64,000 nucleotides of DNA from Flavobacterium urumqiense. Lineage in GTDB: Bacteria; Bacteroidota; Bacteroidia; Flavobacteriales; Flavobacteriaceae. Both the position numbers and the translations under genes were made by a program. This document shows, piece by piece, positions 15,956 through 24,559 of the stretch (positions are counted from its first letter, which is position 1; each line of letters opens with the position of its first letter). Location: contig NZ_FNVP01000005.1 in assembly GCF_900108015.1 (NCBI RefSeq), forward strand, positions 62,001 through 126,000, in the 5' to 3' direction. The notes under the pieces are model-generated. The model did no database searches. It worked only from the letters and a program-made list of their open reading frames with translations, and was not told where the DNA came from.

Positions 15956-16330
15956 GTGAAAAAAATAGCACTCATAATTGTATTGTTTATGTTTCTAAAA
16001 CCACTATTCCCGGTTTTAGAATATGCAGTTAATTATGAATATATTTCAAAAGTGCTTTGTGTAAATAAAGCAAAACCTGCGATGCATTGCAACGGAAAAT
16101 GTCACTTGATGAAAGAATTGGTTAAGGCTTCTGATGCTGAAAAACCTCTTTCTTCAGATAAAAAAGGAACTGCTCCAATACTTGACTTACTTATTTTTGA
16201 GGAAATCAAATCTTTCGAAATTGGACCCGTTTGTTTTGGTACCAAAGAAAAAATAAACCCGTACTATTCTAATTTATACTTTCACTTGAATAGCGCTTCT
16301 GTTTTTCACCCACCCACTTTCATTTCTTAA
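15956..16330 (+). CDS. Small membrane-anchored protein with CNGKCH metal-binding motif
   Basis: From a GTG at 15956 this is a 124-residue protein with an N-terminal hydrophobic segment (KKIALIIVLFMF) and a CNGKCHLMKEL motif that could bind copper or another soft metal. The upstream in-frame TTG at 15935 precedes the -7 element and is unlikely. I know no function for this family. The gene leads a cluster with a lipoprotein and a copper-type TonB receptor, so a role in copper handling is inferred. The GTG lies only 5 bp after the -7-like element, so the mRNA may be almost leaderless. Confidence 0.7.
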   Translation: MKKIALIIVLFMFLKPLFPVLEYAVNYEYISKVLCVNKAKPAMHCNGKCHLMKELVKASDAEKPLSSDKKGTAPILDLLIFEEIKSFEIGPVCFGTKEKINPYYSNLYFHLNSASVFHPPTFIS

Positions 16331-16360
16331 AATTTTAATGCACGTCGTGTGCTTTTATAA

Positions 16361-16380
16361 ATCCGTTTCATGCAACGGAT
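16361..16380 (+). other. Short hairpin between the CNGKCH gene and the lipoprotein gene
   Basis: ATCCGTT and AACGGAT pair across a 6-nt loop, followed by GAGTTTTT. It is at most a weak terminator or attenuator. Confidence 0.4.
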
Positions 16381-16465
16381 GAGTTTTTGTGTGGTTTTTT
16401 TGGAAATAAATAATCCAAAAATGGCATGCAAATCAATACTTATATTTAAAATAAAAACTAAAGAA

Positions 16466-17314
16466 ATGAAATTTCAATTAAAAAATATACTAGCTGTAGT
16501 GGCTATTTCAATTACATTATTCTCCTGTTCCTCAGACAGCGAAACTCCGGCCGTAAATGAATTGGCAGAACTGACCAAATTCAAAGAAATCACAAACACC
16601 ACCCATACTATCGAATTGTACGCTCATACGGGAGCTTTGGAACAAGGTTATAACGAAATCAGTTTAAGAATTAAAGACAAAGCAAGCGGGCAGTACGTAA
16701 AAAATGCTACTGTCAATTGGATTCCACTGATGCACATGACTATGATTACGCATTCCTGTCCAAATTCGGGAGTTGAGAAAGTAACGGCTGATGGAACTTT
16801 ATACAAAGGAAATATTGTTTTTCAAATGGCTCAAAACGCCACAGAATATTGGGATTTAAAAATAGATTATACGATTAATGGAACTGCTTATGCAGCAACT
16901 TCAGTGATTGACGTTCCGGCTTCGGCTAAACAAAGAGTGACTACTTTTACAGGTTCGGACAATGTAAGATATATTGTGGCTTATGTTGAACCACATCATC
17001 CAAAAGTGGCGCTGAACGATATTACCGTTGGTGTTTATAAAATGGAATCGATGATGAGTTTTCCAGTAGTTGATAATTTTAAAGTAAAAATTGATCCAAG
17101 AATGCCAAGCATGGGGAATCATGGTTCGCCAAACAATGTTGATTTTACGCAGTCTACTTTGGACAAATTATATCATGGAAAATTATCATTGACCATGACC
17201 GGTTTATGGAAAATTAACTTGCAGCTTTTGAACGCATCTGATATTGTTTTGAAAGGCGAAACCATTACGGATTTAGTTCCGGCAAGCAGTATTTACTTGG
17301 AGATAGAATTTTAA
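16466..17314 (+). CDS. Lipoprotein with Met/His-rich segment, partner of the copper TonB receptor
   Basis: The start ATG at 16466 gives a lipoprotein signal peptide ending LFSC and a 282-residue product; an upstream ATG at 16370 would add 32 unlikely residues. Two repeated immunoglobulin-like halves are suggested. The WIPLMHMTMITHSCP segment and the later MTGLWKINLQL resemble YtkA/FixH-like periplasmic domains. Histidine and methionine clusters (MHMTMITH, EPHHPK, MESMMSF, MPSMGNH) are typical of copper-binding surfaces. It lies immediately before the TonB receptor and probably acts with it on the outer membrane. Confidence 0.72.
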   Translation: MKFQLKNILAVVAISITLFSCSSDSETPAVNELAELTKFKEITNTTHTIELYAHTGALEQGYNEISLRIKDKASGQYVKNATVNWIPLMHMTMITHSCPNSGVEKVTADGTLYKGNIVFQMAQNATEYWDLKIDYTINGTAYAATSVIDVPASAKQRVTTFTGSDNVRYIVAYVEPHHPKVALNDITVGVYKMESMMSFPVVDNFKVKIDPRMPSMGNHGSPNNVDFTQSTLDKLYHGKLSLTMTGLWKINLQLLNASDIVLKGETITDLVPASSIYLEIEF

Positions 17315-17335
17315 TTCTGTTTCATTTTCTTAACT

Positions 17336-17389
17336 AAAAAAGGTCAAAAAAATCAAATGTAATTACAACTGTTCTTTTGGCCTTTTTTT
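17336..17389 (+). terminator. Hairpin between the lipoprotein and the TonB receptor
   Basis: AAAAAGGTCAAAA pairs with TTTTGGCCTTTTT (one G-U pair) and ends in seven Ts, 10 bp before the receptor gene. It would reduce read-through unless bypassed. Confidence 0.65.
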
Positions 17390-17398
17390 AATTTTTCT

Positions 17399-19399
17399 AT
17401 GATGAAAAAGAAATTATATGGTTTTGTACTCTCATGTTTCGCTTCGATAACTCTTTATGCGCAGGACCAAGTTGCAGATACGGTTGTTCCAAAAAAACTA
17501 AATGAAGTGATTGTCATTGGTAAAAAAACCCAATTATATCAAAAACAAACCAAACCTCTGGCTACAGTGGAGGAGTATTTGCAACAGTCCGGAAAAGTTG
17601 GAATGATTAAAAGAGGCGGTTATGCATGGGAGCCAATTATTAATAGTATGGCTACCGAAAGAACGTTGATTACTATAGACGGAATGCGCGTTTTTGGGGC
17701 TTGTACGGACAAAATGGACCCGATAACTTCTTATGTTGAGGTTTCCAATTTATCGGAAGCCACAATCACATCGGGACAGCTGGGCGGTTGTCATGGGGCA
17801 ACTATTGGCGGAGCTATTGATTTAAAAAGAAATCGCAGCGGATTTATGAATTCCGGTTGGGATGTTTCATTGCATTCCGGTTTTGAAAGTAACGGCAATC
17901 AAAAAATTATTGGATCGGCAGTCAATTACGCAAACAATCGTTTTTATATCGATACTGATTTCATGTATCGCGATGCCGAAAATTATTCAGCAGGAAACAA
18001 TCAAGAAGTTTTGTATTCACAGTTTAGAAAATTCAATATTTCTGCCACTTCTGGTTTTTCTTTTGATGAAAATAAAATGTTGGAAGCTTCATTAATCTAT
18101 GATAAAGCAACTGATGTGGGATATCCGGCACTTCCGATGGATGTTTCTTTGGCGGAAGCTTTGATCACTTCATTGAAATTTGAATATGTGCCAAAGTCAT
18201 CAAAAATTGAAAATTGGGAGACTAAAATTTATTACAACACCATTACACACATAATGGATGACACCAAACGACCTTTTGTACCAATTCGCATGGATATGCC
18301 GGGCTGGAGCGATACGTACGGATTCTATTCAAAAGCCAAAGGAGTTTATAAAAGACATCATTTTCTGGTCGATTTGAATTCGTTTTACAACCGTTCCATT
18401 GCCGAAATGACGATGTATCCGAGCGATCCAAAAGAAAGTTTGATGTTTATGTTTACCTGGCCGGATGTGCGAACACTTTATAATGCGGTGTTTATGGAAG
18501 ATAATATCATTTTGAACAGTCGATCCAGTTTGAGGTTTTCAGCAAGCATTGCGAATCATTTTAATAAAGTTGCCGATGCGTTGGGACTGGAAAGTTTGCA
18601 GATTTTTTATCCAAATATGAAAGACGGCAAAAATAGAATTTTAAAAAGTATTTCGTCAAATTATACGTACTATAAAAATGGGTTTCAGTACGGATTTGGA
18701 CTTGCTTATGGCGAGCGTGCTACATCGGTTTCTGAGGGATATGGATTTTATTTATTCAATAGTTTTGACCGATACGATTATATTGGAAACCCGGAATTAA
18801 AAAACGAAAAATCAGCAGAAGCGAATGCTTTTGTTGGTTACAAAACCAAAAAAATAAGCACTAAAATCTCGTCTTCCTATTTTCATATCTCGAATTATAT
18901 TGTTGGTAAACCAGCTGAGAATTTGATTCCGATGACTATTGGCGCAAGCGGAATAAAAATCTACACAGCACTGGATTATGCTACTATTTTTAATACTGAT
19001 TTGAATATCGAGTACCAATTTGACACTAACTTTAAATGGTCGGGGCAATTGGTTTACAGCTATGGACAGGATTATAAAAAAGAGAATTTACCTTTTATAA
19101 GTCCGTTGCGGTATTCGTCAACGTTGCTTTATAAACTAAATAAATTCTCTTCTGAAATCGCGGTTCAGGGAAATGCAGTTCAAACGCAATACAGTCCTTT
19201 TTACGGAGAAGACAGAACGCCAGATTATGCGATTTTAAACTTCGCATCGAGTTATTCATTTCAGATTGATAAAAGCAAATGGAATGTAAAAGCAGGAATA
19301 GAGAATGTTTTAGATGCATATTATTCTACTTTTTCAGATTGGAACAATATTCCTCGTAAAGGAAGAAATTTCTTTTTGAATATTAGTTTTGGGTTTTAG
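17399..19399 (+). CDS. TonB-dependent receptor of the OprC/NosA copper type
   Basis: A 666-residue outer-membrane receptor with signal peptide (ending LYAQ), a plug domain and a beta-barrel ending in an aromatic residue (FGF). The plug carries ACTDKMDP, giving the CxxxM pair C102/M106, and the barrel carries H284-I-M286. Together these form the CxxxM plus HxM copper site known from OprC of Pseudomonas; NosA, its relative, supplies copper to denitrification enzymes. The second GGCHG cysteine-histidine pair (C131-H132) may add to metal binding. There is no SusC-type N-terminal extension. It should import copper for NirK. Confidence 0.88.
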   Translation: MMKKKLYGFVLSCFASITLYAQDQVADTVVPKKLNEVIVIGKKTQLYQKQTKPLATVEEYLQQSGKVGMIKRGGYAWEPIINSMATERTLITIDGMRVFGACTDKMDPITSYVEVSNLSEATITSGQLGGCHGATIGGAIDLKRNRSGFMNSGWDVSLHSGFESNGNQKIIGSAVNYANNRFYIDTDFMYRDAENYSAGNNQEVLYSQFRKFNISATSGFSFDENKMLEASLIYDKATDVGYPALPMDVSLAEALITSLKFEYVPKSSKIENWETKIYYNTITHIMDDTKRPFVPIRMDMPGWSDTYGFYSKAKGVYKRHHFLVDLNSFYNRSIAEMTMYPSDPKESLMFMFTWPDVRTLYNAVFMEDNIILNSRSSLRFSASIANHFNKVADALGLESLQIFYPNMKDGKNRILKSISSNYTYYKNGFQYGFGLAYGERATSVSEGYGFYLFNSFDRYDYIGNPELKNEKSAEANAFVGYKTKKISTKISSSYFHISNYIVGKPAENLIPMTIGASGIKIYTALDYATIFNTDLNIEYQFDTNFKWSGQLVYSYGQDYKKENLPFISPLRYSSTLLYKLNKFSSEIAVQGNAVQTQYSPFYGEDRTPDYAILNFASSYSFQIDKSKWNVKAGIENVLDAYYSTFSDWNNIPRKGRNFFLNISFGF

Positions 19400-19425
19400 A
19401 AAGTATCAGATTTATAGTTTGGAAC

Positions 19426-19458
19426 AAAAAAGGAGCTTCAATTGAAGCTCTTTTTTTT
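19426..19458 (+). terminator. Terminator after the copper receptor (hairpin copy 1)
   Basis: The self-complementary GGAGCTTCAATTGAAGCTC at 19432-19450 lies between A and T tracts. The same 19 bases recur at 20200-20218. Confidence 0.88.
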
Positions 19459-19559
19459 ATGATTTTTTTTAAGAATGAATCACCAAACTATCAAATCAAA
19501 TTTCAAAAAAACTACAAAAAGTTCAAATTAGACAATTTTTTAAGTTTTGCATCAGTTTA

Positions 19560-19922
19560 TTAAATAGTGGTCACCTTGATAAAATGGCTATCAATTTCAA
19601 TCATATATTGATTATGGGTTTTGTTAATCGTTTCTATTTCACTGATAAAATGATTAAAGACCTTAATTAATTGAGCGTTTGAGATATTGCCTAAATTTAT
19701 CTTTATTAATTTTTTTGGACTTTTTTGTACTAGGAACGAGTTTTTAAAATCAAAATCTTTCGTGATTAATATAAAATCGTTTTGGTCGGAAAATTTAGCA
19801 ATAGTACTATCTGTTGTAAACCATTTATCTAAAATAGTATTGATATGAATGCATTCAAATCCTTGATTGTTGATGTGTTTTGTAAATTTCATTGAAATAT
19901 GTACATCACATAGAAATTTCAT
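19560..19922 (-). CDS. DUF5615 PIN-like protein, toxin-like partner
   Basis: A 120-residue protein beginning MKFLCDVHIS and carrying DFILITKDFDF, matching the DUF5615 PIN-like family with acidic residues D6 and the TKDxD cluster as a likely metal site. PIN-fold proteins are RNases. It overlaps the upstream DUF433 gene by one base (TAATG), so the two are translationally coupled as in toxin-antitoxin pairs. Toxicity has not been shown by anything in the sequence. Confidence 0.85.
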   Translation of the reverse strand: MKFLCDVHISMKFTKHINNQGFECIHINTILDKWFTTDSTIAKFSDQNDFILITKDFDFKNSFLVQKSPKKLIKINLGNISNAQLIKVFNHFISEIETINKTHNQYMIEIDSHFIKVTTI

Positions 19923-20152
19923 TAACTTACTTCTTTTAGAATATCTCCTGAAATCGATAATTTGGCGTAATATAATGATGCTAAAATATCTTCTCTCTCT
20001 AATTCAGGATGATCGTCTAAGATTTCACTGGTTTCCATACCAGAACCTAACATATCTAATATTACTTCCACGGGCCATCTCATATTTCTTACGGTTGGCT
20101 TTCCGTGGCAAACATCGGGGTTTATTGTAATTCGTGAAATTAGATTTTCCAT
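19922..20152 (-). CDS. DUF433 protein, antitoxin-like partner
   Basis: A 76-residue protein with the DUF433 signature (RITINPDVCHGKPTVRNMRWPV followed here by a helix-turn-helix-like region with ILDDHPELEREDILASLYYA). DUF433 genes usually precede DUF5615 or other PIN-like genes and are considered antitoxins and autoregulators. A -7 element lies 17 bp upstream at 20169-20176. Confidence 0.87.
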   Translation of the reverse strand: MENLISRITINPDVCHGKPTVRNMRWPVEVILDMLGSGMETSEILDDHPELEREDILASLYYAKLSISGDILKEVS

Positions 20153-20168
20153 CTTGATTAATTTTACT

Positions 20169-20176
20169 CAAATATA
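20169..20176 (-). promoter_or_regulatory. -7 element of the DUF433-DUF5615 pair
   Basis: The minus strand reads TATATTTG, a full TAnnTTTG match. Confidence 0.6.
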
Positions 20177-20191
20177 AAGATAATATTCTAT

Positions 20192-20225
20192 AAAAAAAAG
20201 GAGCTTCAATTGAAGCTCCTTTTTA
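20192..20225 (-). terminator. Terminator after lysS (hairpin copy 2)
   Basis: The same GGAGCTTCAATTGAAGCTC palindrome as at 19432, with A tracts upstream and T tracts downstream so that it can work on both strands. It would end lysS on the minus strand. Confidence 0.85.
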
Positions 20226-20247
20226 AAAATATATTTTTCGAATAAAC

Positions 20248-21957
20248 TTATTCTTTCAATTTACATGCTTTCACATCGTCATTTACGACGACTTCAGTCA
20301 AGCCTAAAGAAGATAAGTTTTTCATGGCTTTGTCCCATTTTTTACCACTCAATTCTGATTTTATTTTTAAAAGACCAAACTCCATTTGGTTTTCATTTTC
20401 TTGTAATAGCGAGACAATTAATTTTTCATCCTCTTCCAATTCAATTTTTACTTGTTTTTTCTCTGGTCGCATCTGTGGAAATAACAATACTTCTTGAATA
20501 GAAGCATTATTTGTCAGGAACATCATCAAACGATCCATTCCAATTCCTAATCCGGATGTTGGTGGCATTCCATATTCCAATGCTCTTAAGAAATCTTCAT
20601 CAATAATTCCGGTAGCTTCATCATCTCCTTTTTCAGCCAATCGCATTTGCTCTTCAAAACGTTCTCTTTGGTCAATTGGATCATTCAATTCAGAGTAGGC
20701 GTTCGCTACTTCTTTACCACAAACCATTAACTCAAAACGTTCTGTCAATTCCGGATTATCGCGGTGTTGTTTGCACAGCGGAGACATTTCTTTTGGATAA
20801 TCAATAATAAAAGTTGGCTGAATATAGTTCCCTTCGCATTTAGCGCCAAAAATCTCATCAATCAATTTCCCTTTACCCATGGTTGCATCCACAATAATAC
20901 CCATTCCTGTTGCTGCATCAAATAATTCCACTTCACTTTTTCCTGAAATATCAAAACCAGTAAATTGTTTAATAGAATCTGTCATTGTAACACGAGCATA
21001 AGGCGCTTTGAAGTTCACCGTGTGTTCCCCAAAAGTCGCTTCTGAAGTTCCGTTCACACTTATGGCGCAATGTTCCAACAAGTTTTCGGTGAATTTCATC
21101 ATCCAGTTGTAGTCTTTGTAGGCTACATATATTTCCATGGCGGTAAACTCTGGGTTATGGGTTCGGTCCATTCCTTCGTTACGGAAGTTTTTCGAAAACT
21201 CATACACCCCATCAAAACCACCAACAATCAATCTTTTTAAGTATAATTCATTCGCAATGCGCATGTACAAAGGGATGTCAAGCGCGTTGTGGTGCGTAAC
21301 AAATGGACGCGCTGCAGCACCACCAGGAATTGGTTGTAAAACAGGCGTTTCTACCTCAAGATATCCTTTGTCATTAAAGAAAGAACGCATTGCGTTGAAC
21401 AATTTAGTTCTTTTGATAAACGTTTCTTTCACATGGTCGTTTACGGTTAAATCCACGTAACGACGGCGGTATCTTTGTTCCGGATCAGCAAAAGCATCGT
21501 ACGTTTTCCCATCAGCATCCGTTTTTACTACAGGAAGTGGTTTTAAGGCTTTTGCCAAAACAGTCAATCCATAAACATGCACTGAAATTTCACCCACTTG
21601 TGTTTTGAAAACCGTTCCACGAATCCCAATAAAATCTCCAATATCTAATAGTTTTTTGAAAACTACATTGTACATTGTCTTCTCCTCATCAGTCGAAATA
21701 TCATCTCTCGAAACATAGATTTGAATACGCCCTTCAGCATCTTTTAATTCTGCAAATGAGGCCTTTCCCATGATACGCTTACCCATCAAGCGTCCTGCTA
21801 AAACAACTTCCTTACCTTCGTACTTCTCGAAATCGGCTAGGATTTCGCTGGAATAAGCGGTTGTAATAAATTCAGCTGCCGGATAAGGCTCAATACCTAA
21901 ATTGCGTAATTCGGTAAGTGCTTCTCTACGTAATATTTCTTGTTCGGATAATGCCAT
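20248..21957 (-). CDS. lysS: Lysyl-tRNA synthetase (class II)
   Basis: LysS charges tRNA-Lys with lysine. The 569-residue protein has an N-terminal OB-fold anticodon-binding domain (about 50-170) and the class II catalytic domain: motif 2 in FRNEGMDRTHNPEF and motif 3 in GLGIGMDRLMM. It runs about 70 residues past the usual end (KKQVKIELEEDEKLI to the C-terminus), an extension common in Flavobacteriia. The start ATG is preceded by a TATCTTTG promoter element. Confidence 0.98.
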   Translation of the reverse strand: MALSEQEILRREALTELRNLGIEPYPAAEFITTAYSSEILADFEKYEGKEVVLAGRLMGKRIMGKASFAELKDAEGRIQIYVSRDDISTDEEKTMYNVVFKKLLDIGDFIGIRGTVFKTQVGEISVHVYGLTVLAKALKPLPVVKTDADGKTYDAFADPEQRYRRRYVDLTVNDHVKETFIKRTKLFNAMRSFFNDKGYLEVETPVLQPIPGGAAARPFVTHHNALDIPLYMRIANELYLKRLIVGGFDGVYEFSKNFRNEGMDRTHNPEFTAMEIYVAYKDYNWMMKFTENLLEHCAISVNGTSEATFGEHTVNFKAPYARVTMTDSIKQFTGFDISGKSEVELFDAATGMGIIVDATMGKGKLIDEIFGAKCEGNYIQPTFIIDYPKEMSPLCKQHRDNPELTERFELMVCGKEVANAYSELNDPIDQRERFEEQMRLAEKGDDEATGIIDEDFLRALEYGMPPTSGLGIGMDRLMMFLTNNASIQEVLLFPQMRPEKKQVKIELEEDEKLIVSLLQENENQMEFGLLKIKSELSGKKWDKAMKNLSSLGLTEVVVNDDVKACKLKE

Positions 21958-21978
21958 TTTATTCTGATTTTAAGAGCG

Positions 21979-21986
21979 CAAAGATA
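21979..21986 (-). promoter_or_regulatory. -7 element of lysS
   Basis: The minus strand reads TATCTTTG, a full match, 22 bp before the start codon. Confidence 0.75.
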
Positions 21987-22060
21987 CTATATAAGATTTA
22001 AAATTAAAAGTTTAAAATGTACCCTTTTTTGAAGCAGAATATTTCGTTTTTTCAAGAGGA

Positions 22061-22145
22061 TTTGTCCCGCTATTCGCTCTATCTTTTTTTCTTGTTCGAA
22101 AAAAACAAGAAAAAAAGGATGCCGCTGCTATCGGGGCTATGCAAC
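22061..22145. repeat. Interspersed palindromic element
   Basis: Outer arms with CCCG/CGGG enclose a long hairpin (TTTTTTTCTTGTT at 22084-22096 against AACAAGAAAAAAA near 22105-22117). A CCCGCT ... GCCGCTGCTATCGGGG pattern of this kind recurs between genes in many Flavobacterium genomes. It lies upstream of a lipoprotein gene and may end transcription. Confidence 0.6.
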
Positions 22146-22224
22146 AACTTCTATTTTTCATAAAAACATGAAAAATAGTACAAATCATGTATATTTGAAA
22201 TCAAATTATTTCGCAAAAAATGCC

Positions 22225-22950
22225 ATGAAAAAATACATCACATTATTTCTAACAGTATTCTTAACAAGTTGTCAAGTCACAGAAACCGTCCATTTAAAAC
22301 AAGATGGAACTGGGAATATAGAAATTAGCAAACTTCGTGAGGAACATAGTTACATGCAATTGATGGGTGAGGAATATTCCAAAGAAGATGTTTTTAGGGA
22401 TACTACTTATATTTTTAAGGATTTAATAACAAAACATTCCGAAACGTTTTCCAGATTACCAGATTTTGAAAAAGCCATTTTTGAAAAATTTAATACTGTA
22501 AAAGTGCATATCAAGAAAAGTTCTTTCGAGAAAGAATTTCGCACAACAATCACTCAGAATTTTACTAAAATAGAGGAAGTTGCCGATTTATACAAAACTG
22601 AAGAATACGCAGATGATATCGAAAATAATTATGCATTGGTCGCCGAGGAGCATTATTACAGTGTGAACTACACTTTTAACGGAAGTGTTTTTAATAGGAT
22701 AGTCAAAATTACAGATGCAGTTGAACTAAAAAAACAGCAGGATAAGATTGACGGGTATAAAACGCAAGTTTCTAAATTCAAAATTACGCAAGACTATGTT
22801 TTAAAATATTATTTTCCTAAAAAAATAAAATCGGTTTCAAATCCGAAAGCAAAAATTAGTGAAGACCGCAAATCAATGGAACTACAATTTTCTATAACAG
22901 ATTGTTTACAAAATCCTGAGATCACGTCTTTAGAAGTGATTTTAGAGTAG
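22225..22950 (+). CDS. Hypothetical lipoprotein
   Basis: The ATG at 22225 gives a 241-residue protein with a lipoprotein signal ending LTSC; an earlier ATG at 22168 would place extra charged residues before it. The start of the mature part (VTETVHLKQDGTGNIEI) suggests a beta-rich domain, followed by charged helices. I do not recognise a family of known function. It stands alone, with no operon partner. Confidence 0.75.
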   Translation: MKKYITLFLTVFLTSCQVTETVHLKQDGTGNIEISKLREEHSYMQLMGEEYSKEDVFRDTTYIFKDLITKHSETFSRLPDFEKAIFEKFNTVKVHIKKSSFEKEFRTTITQNFTKIEEVADLYKTEEYADDIENNYALVAEEHYYSVNYTFNGSVFNRIVKITDAVELKKQQDKIDGYKTQVSKFKITQDYVLKYYFPKKIKSVSNPKAKISEDRKSMELQFSITDCLQNPEITSLEVILE

Positions 22951-23179
22951 TTTTACTTCCGTATTTTTTTTTAAAGGAAAGAAACAGTTTCAAGATTAAA
23001 ACTTATTTTCAAGCATGATTTCACTTAAAAATAAACAATAACATTATATTAACTAATTGACATATAAATACTTAAAAAAATAACTATAACTTTAAATCTT
23101 TATTAAATATCAAAAATGTATTGAAATCATAAGGAATAAATACCTTAATCAATAAGTATAACGATTAAATATAGATAGT

Positions 23180-24337
23180 ATGAAAGCAATTGTTTATTAC
23201 GGCCCCCGAGATGTAAGGGTCACAGAAATGCCGGATGCCATAATTGAGCAACCGACAGACGTATTGGTTAAAATAACCGCAACCAATATTTGTGGGTCTG
23301 ACCTCCATATGTATCAAGGTCGAACGGATATGGAATCGGGAAGGATTTTTGGACATGAAAATATGGGTAGAGTTGTGGAAGTGGGTAAAGCCGTAACACA
23401 AATTAAAGTGGGAGATATGGTTTGTCTACCATTCAATATTGGATGCGGTCATTGCCGCAATTGTGAAAGTGGTTTAACGGGTTTCTGTCTTACAATGAAC
23501 CCGGGAATGGCCGGTGCTGCTTATGGTTTTGCCGGAATGGGCCCTTTTAGTGGCGGGCAGGCCGAATATTTGCGCGTTCCTCATGGCGATTTTAATTGTC
23601 TCAAATTACCGGAAGACGCTGTTGAAAAGGAAAATGACTATGTAATGTTATCTGATATTTTCCCGACTGGATATCACGCCACTGAATTGGCATGTGTACA
23701 ACCGGGGGATTCAGTAGTTATTTATGGCGCAGGTCCAGTAGGACTTATGGCAGCACATTCGGCAAGTATCAAAGGCGCTAGCCAGATAATGGTGGTTGAT
23801 AATCACCCTGACCGATTAAAACTTGCTGAAGAACTGGGTGCTATAGCTATTGATTTTTCAAAAGGTTCTGCGGTGGAACAAGTGCTAGAACTAACCAAAG
23901 GAATGGGTGCCGATAAAGGTTGCGAATGCGTAGGTTATCAGTGTTGTGATAAACATGGTACAGAGCATTCTAATATAACGATGAACGAACTTGTACAAGC
24001 CGTAAAAGCAACAGGTTGCATTGGAGTTGTAGGGGTCTTTGTGCCAAAAGATCCGAAATCAAAAGAAGAGTTACAAAAAGAAGGACACATGGATTTTGAC
24101 TTTGGTCAGTTTTGGATGAAAGGGCAAAAAATTGCCACGGGGCAGGCGAATGTAAAATCATATAACCGCCAACTTTCTACGTTGATTTCTACGGGTAAAG
24201 CAAAACCATCATTAATCGTCTCGCATGAACTTTCATTAGATGAGGCTCCTGATGCCTATAAACATTTTGATGCCCGTGACAATGGATGGACAAAAGTGAT
24301 CCTAAAACCAGAGATGGTTACGGGTAAAAAATCATAA
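23180..24337 (+). CDS. Zinc-dependent alcohol dehydrogenase, formaldehyde-dehydrogenase-like
   Basis: A 385-residue medium-chain dehydrogenase. The catalytic zinc site is visible as CGSDLHMY and GHENMGRV, the structural zinc cysteines as CGHCRNCESGLTGFC, and the NAD-binding turn as GAGPVGLMAA followed by VDNHPDRL. The YQCCDKHG insertion and overall length match the glutathione-independent formaldehyde dehydrogenase subgroup. The substrate is not fixed by sequence. The 229-bp gap before it is AT-rich and shows no clear promoter match. Confidence 0.9.
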   Translation: MKAIVYYGPRDVRVTEMPDAIIEQPTDVLVKITATNICGSDLHMYQGRTDMESGRIFGHENMGRVVEVGKAVTQIKVGDMVCLPFNIGCGHCRNCESGLTGFCLTMNPGMAGAAYGFAGMGPFSGGQAEYLRVPHGDFNCLKLPEDAVEKENDYVMLSDIFPTGYHATELACVQPGDSVVIYGAGPVGLMAAHSASIKGASQIMVVDNHPDRLKLAEELGAIAIDFSKGSAVEQVLELTKGMGADKGCECVGYQCCDKHGTEHSNITMNELVQAVKATGCIGVVGVFVPKDPKSKEELQKEGHMDFDFGQFWMKGQKIATGQANVKSYNRQLSTLISTGKAKPSLIVSHELSLDEAPDAYKHFDARDNGWTKVILKPEMVTGKKS

Positions 24338-24413
24338 ATTATTTAATTATTTATTGTTGTAAGTACAAACTGGAACGTAAGTATTTACAGCTTTTTGCTA
24401 GATTCTATAAATG

Positions 24414-24466
24414 AATAAATGGATATTAATAATTCTATACAAATAGGTTATTAATATCCATTTATT
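24414..24466 (+). terminator. Long perfect inverted repeat after the dehydrogenase
   Basis: A 19-bp perfect inverted repeat (24414-24432 with 24448-24466) surrounds a 15-nt loop. It is AT-rich and lacks a long T run, so it is a probable but unusual terminator. Confidence 0.6.
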
Positions 24467-24521
24467 GTTATTGTCATATATATTGTGGTCTAATTTTCAA
24501 AATTCATATTTCAAACCTTTG

Positions 24522-24529
24522 TACCTTTG
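24522..24529 (+). promoter_or_regulatory. -7 element of lipB
   Basis: TACCTTTG is a full match. It overlaps the earlier in-frame ATG at 24527, which supports the downstream start at 24560. Confidence 0.75.
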
Positions 24530-24559
24530 TTCTTCAAAACCTTTGGCATCTCAAAAAAA

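Noticed and set aside
21958..22060. Lysine riboswitch or T-box before lysS
   Set aside because: The promoter element lies 22 bp before the start codon, leaving no room for a structured leader.
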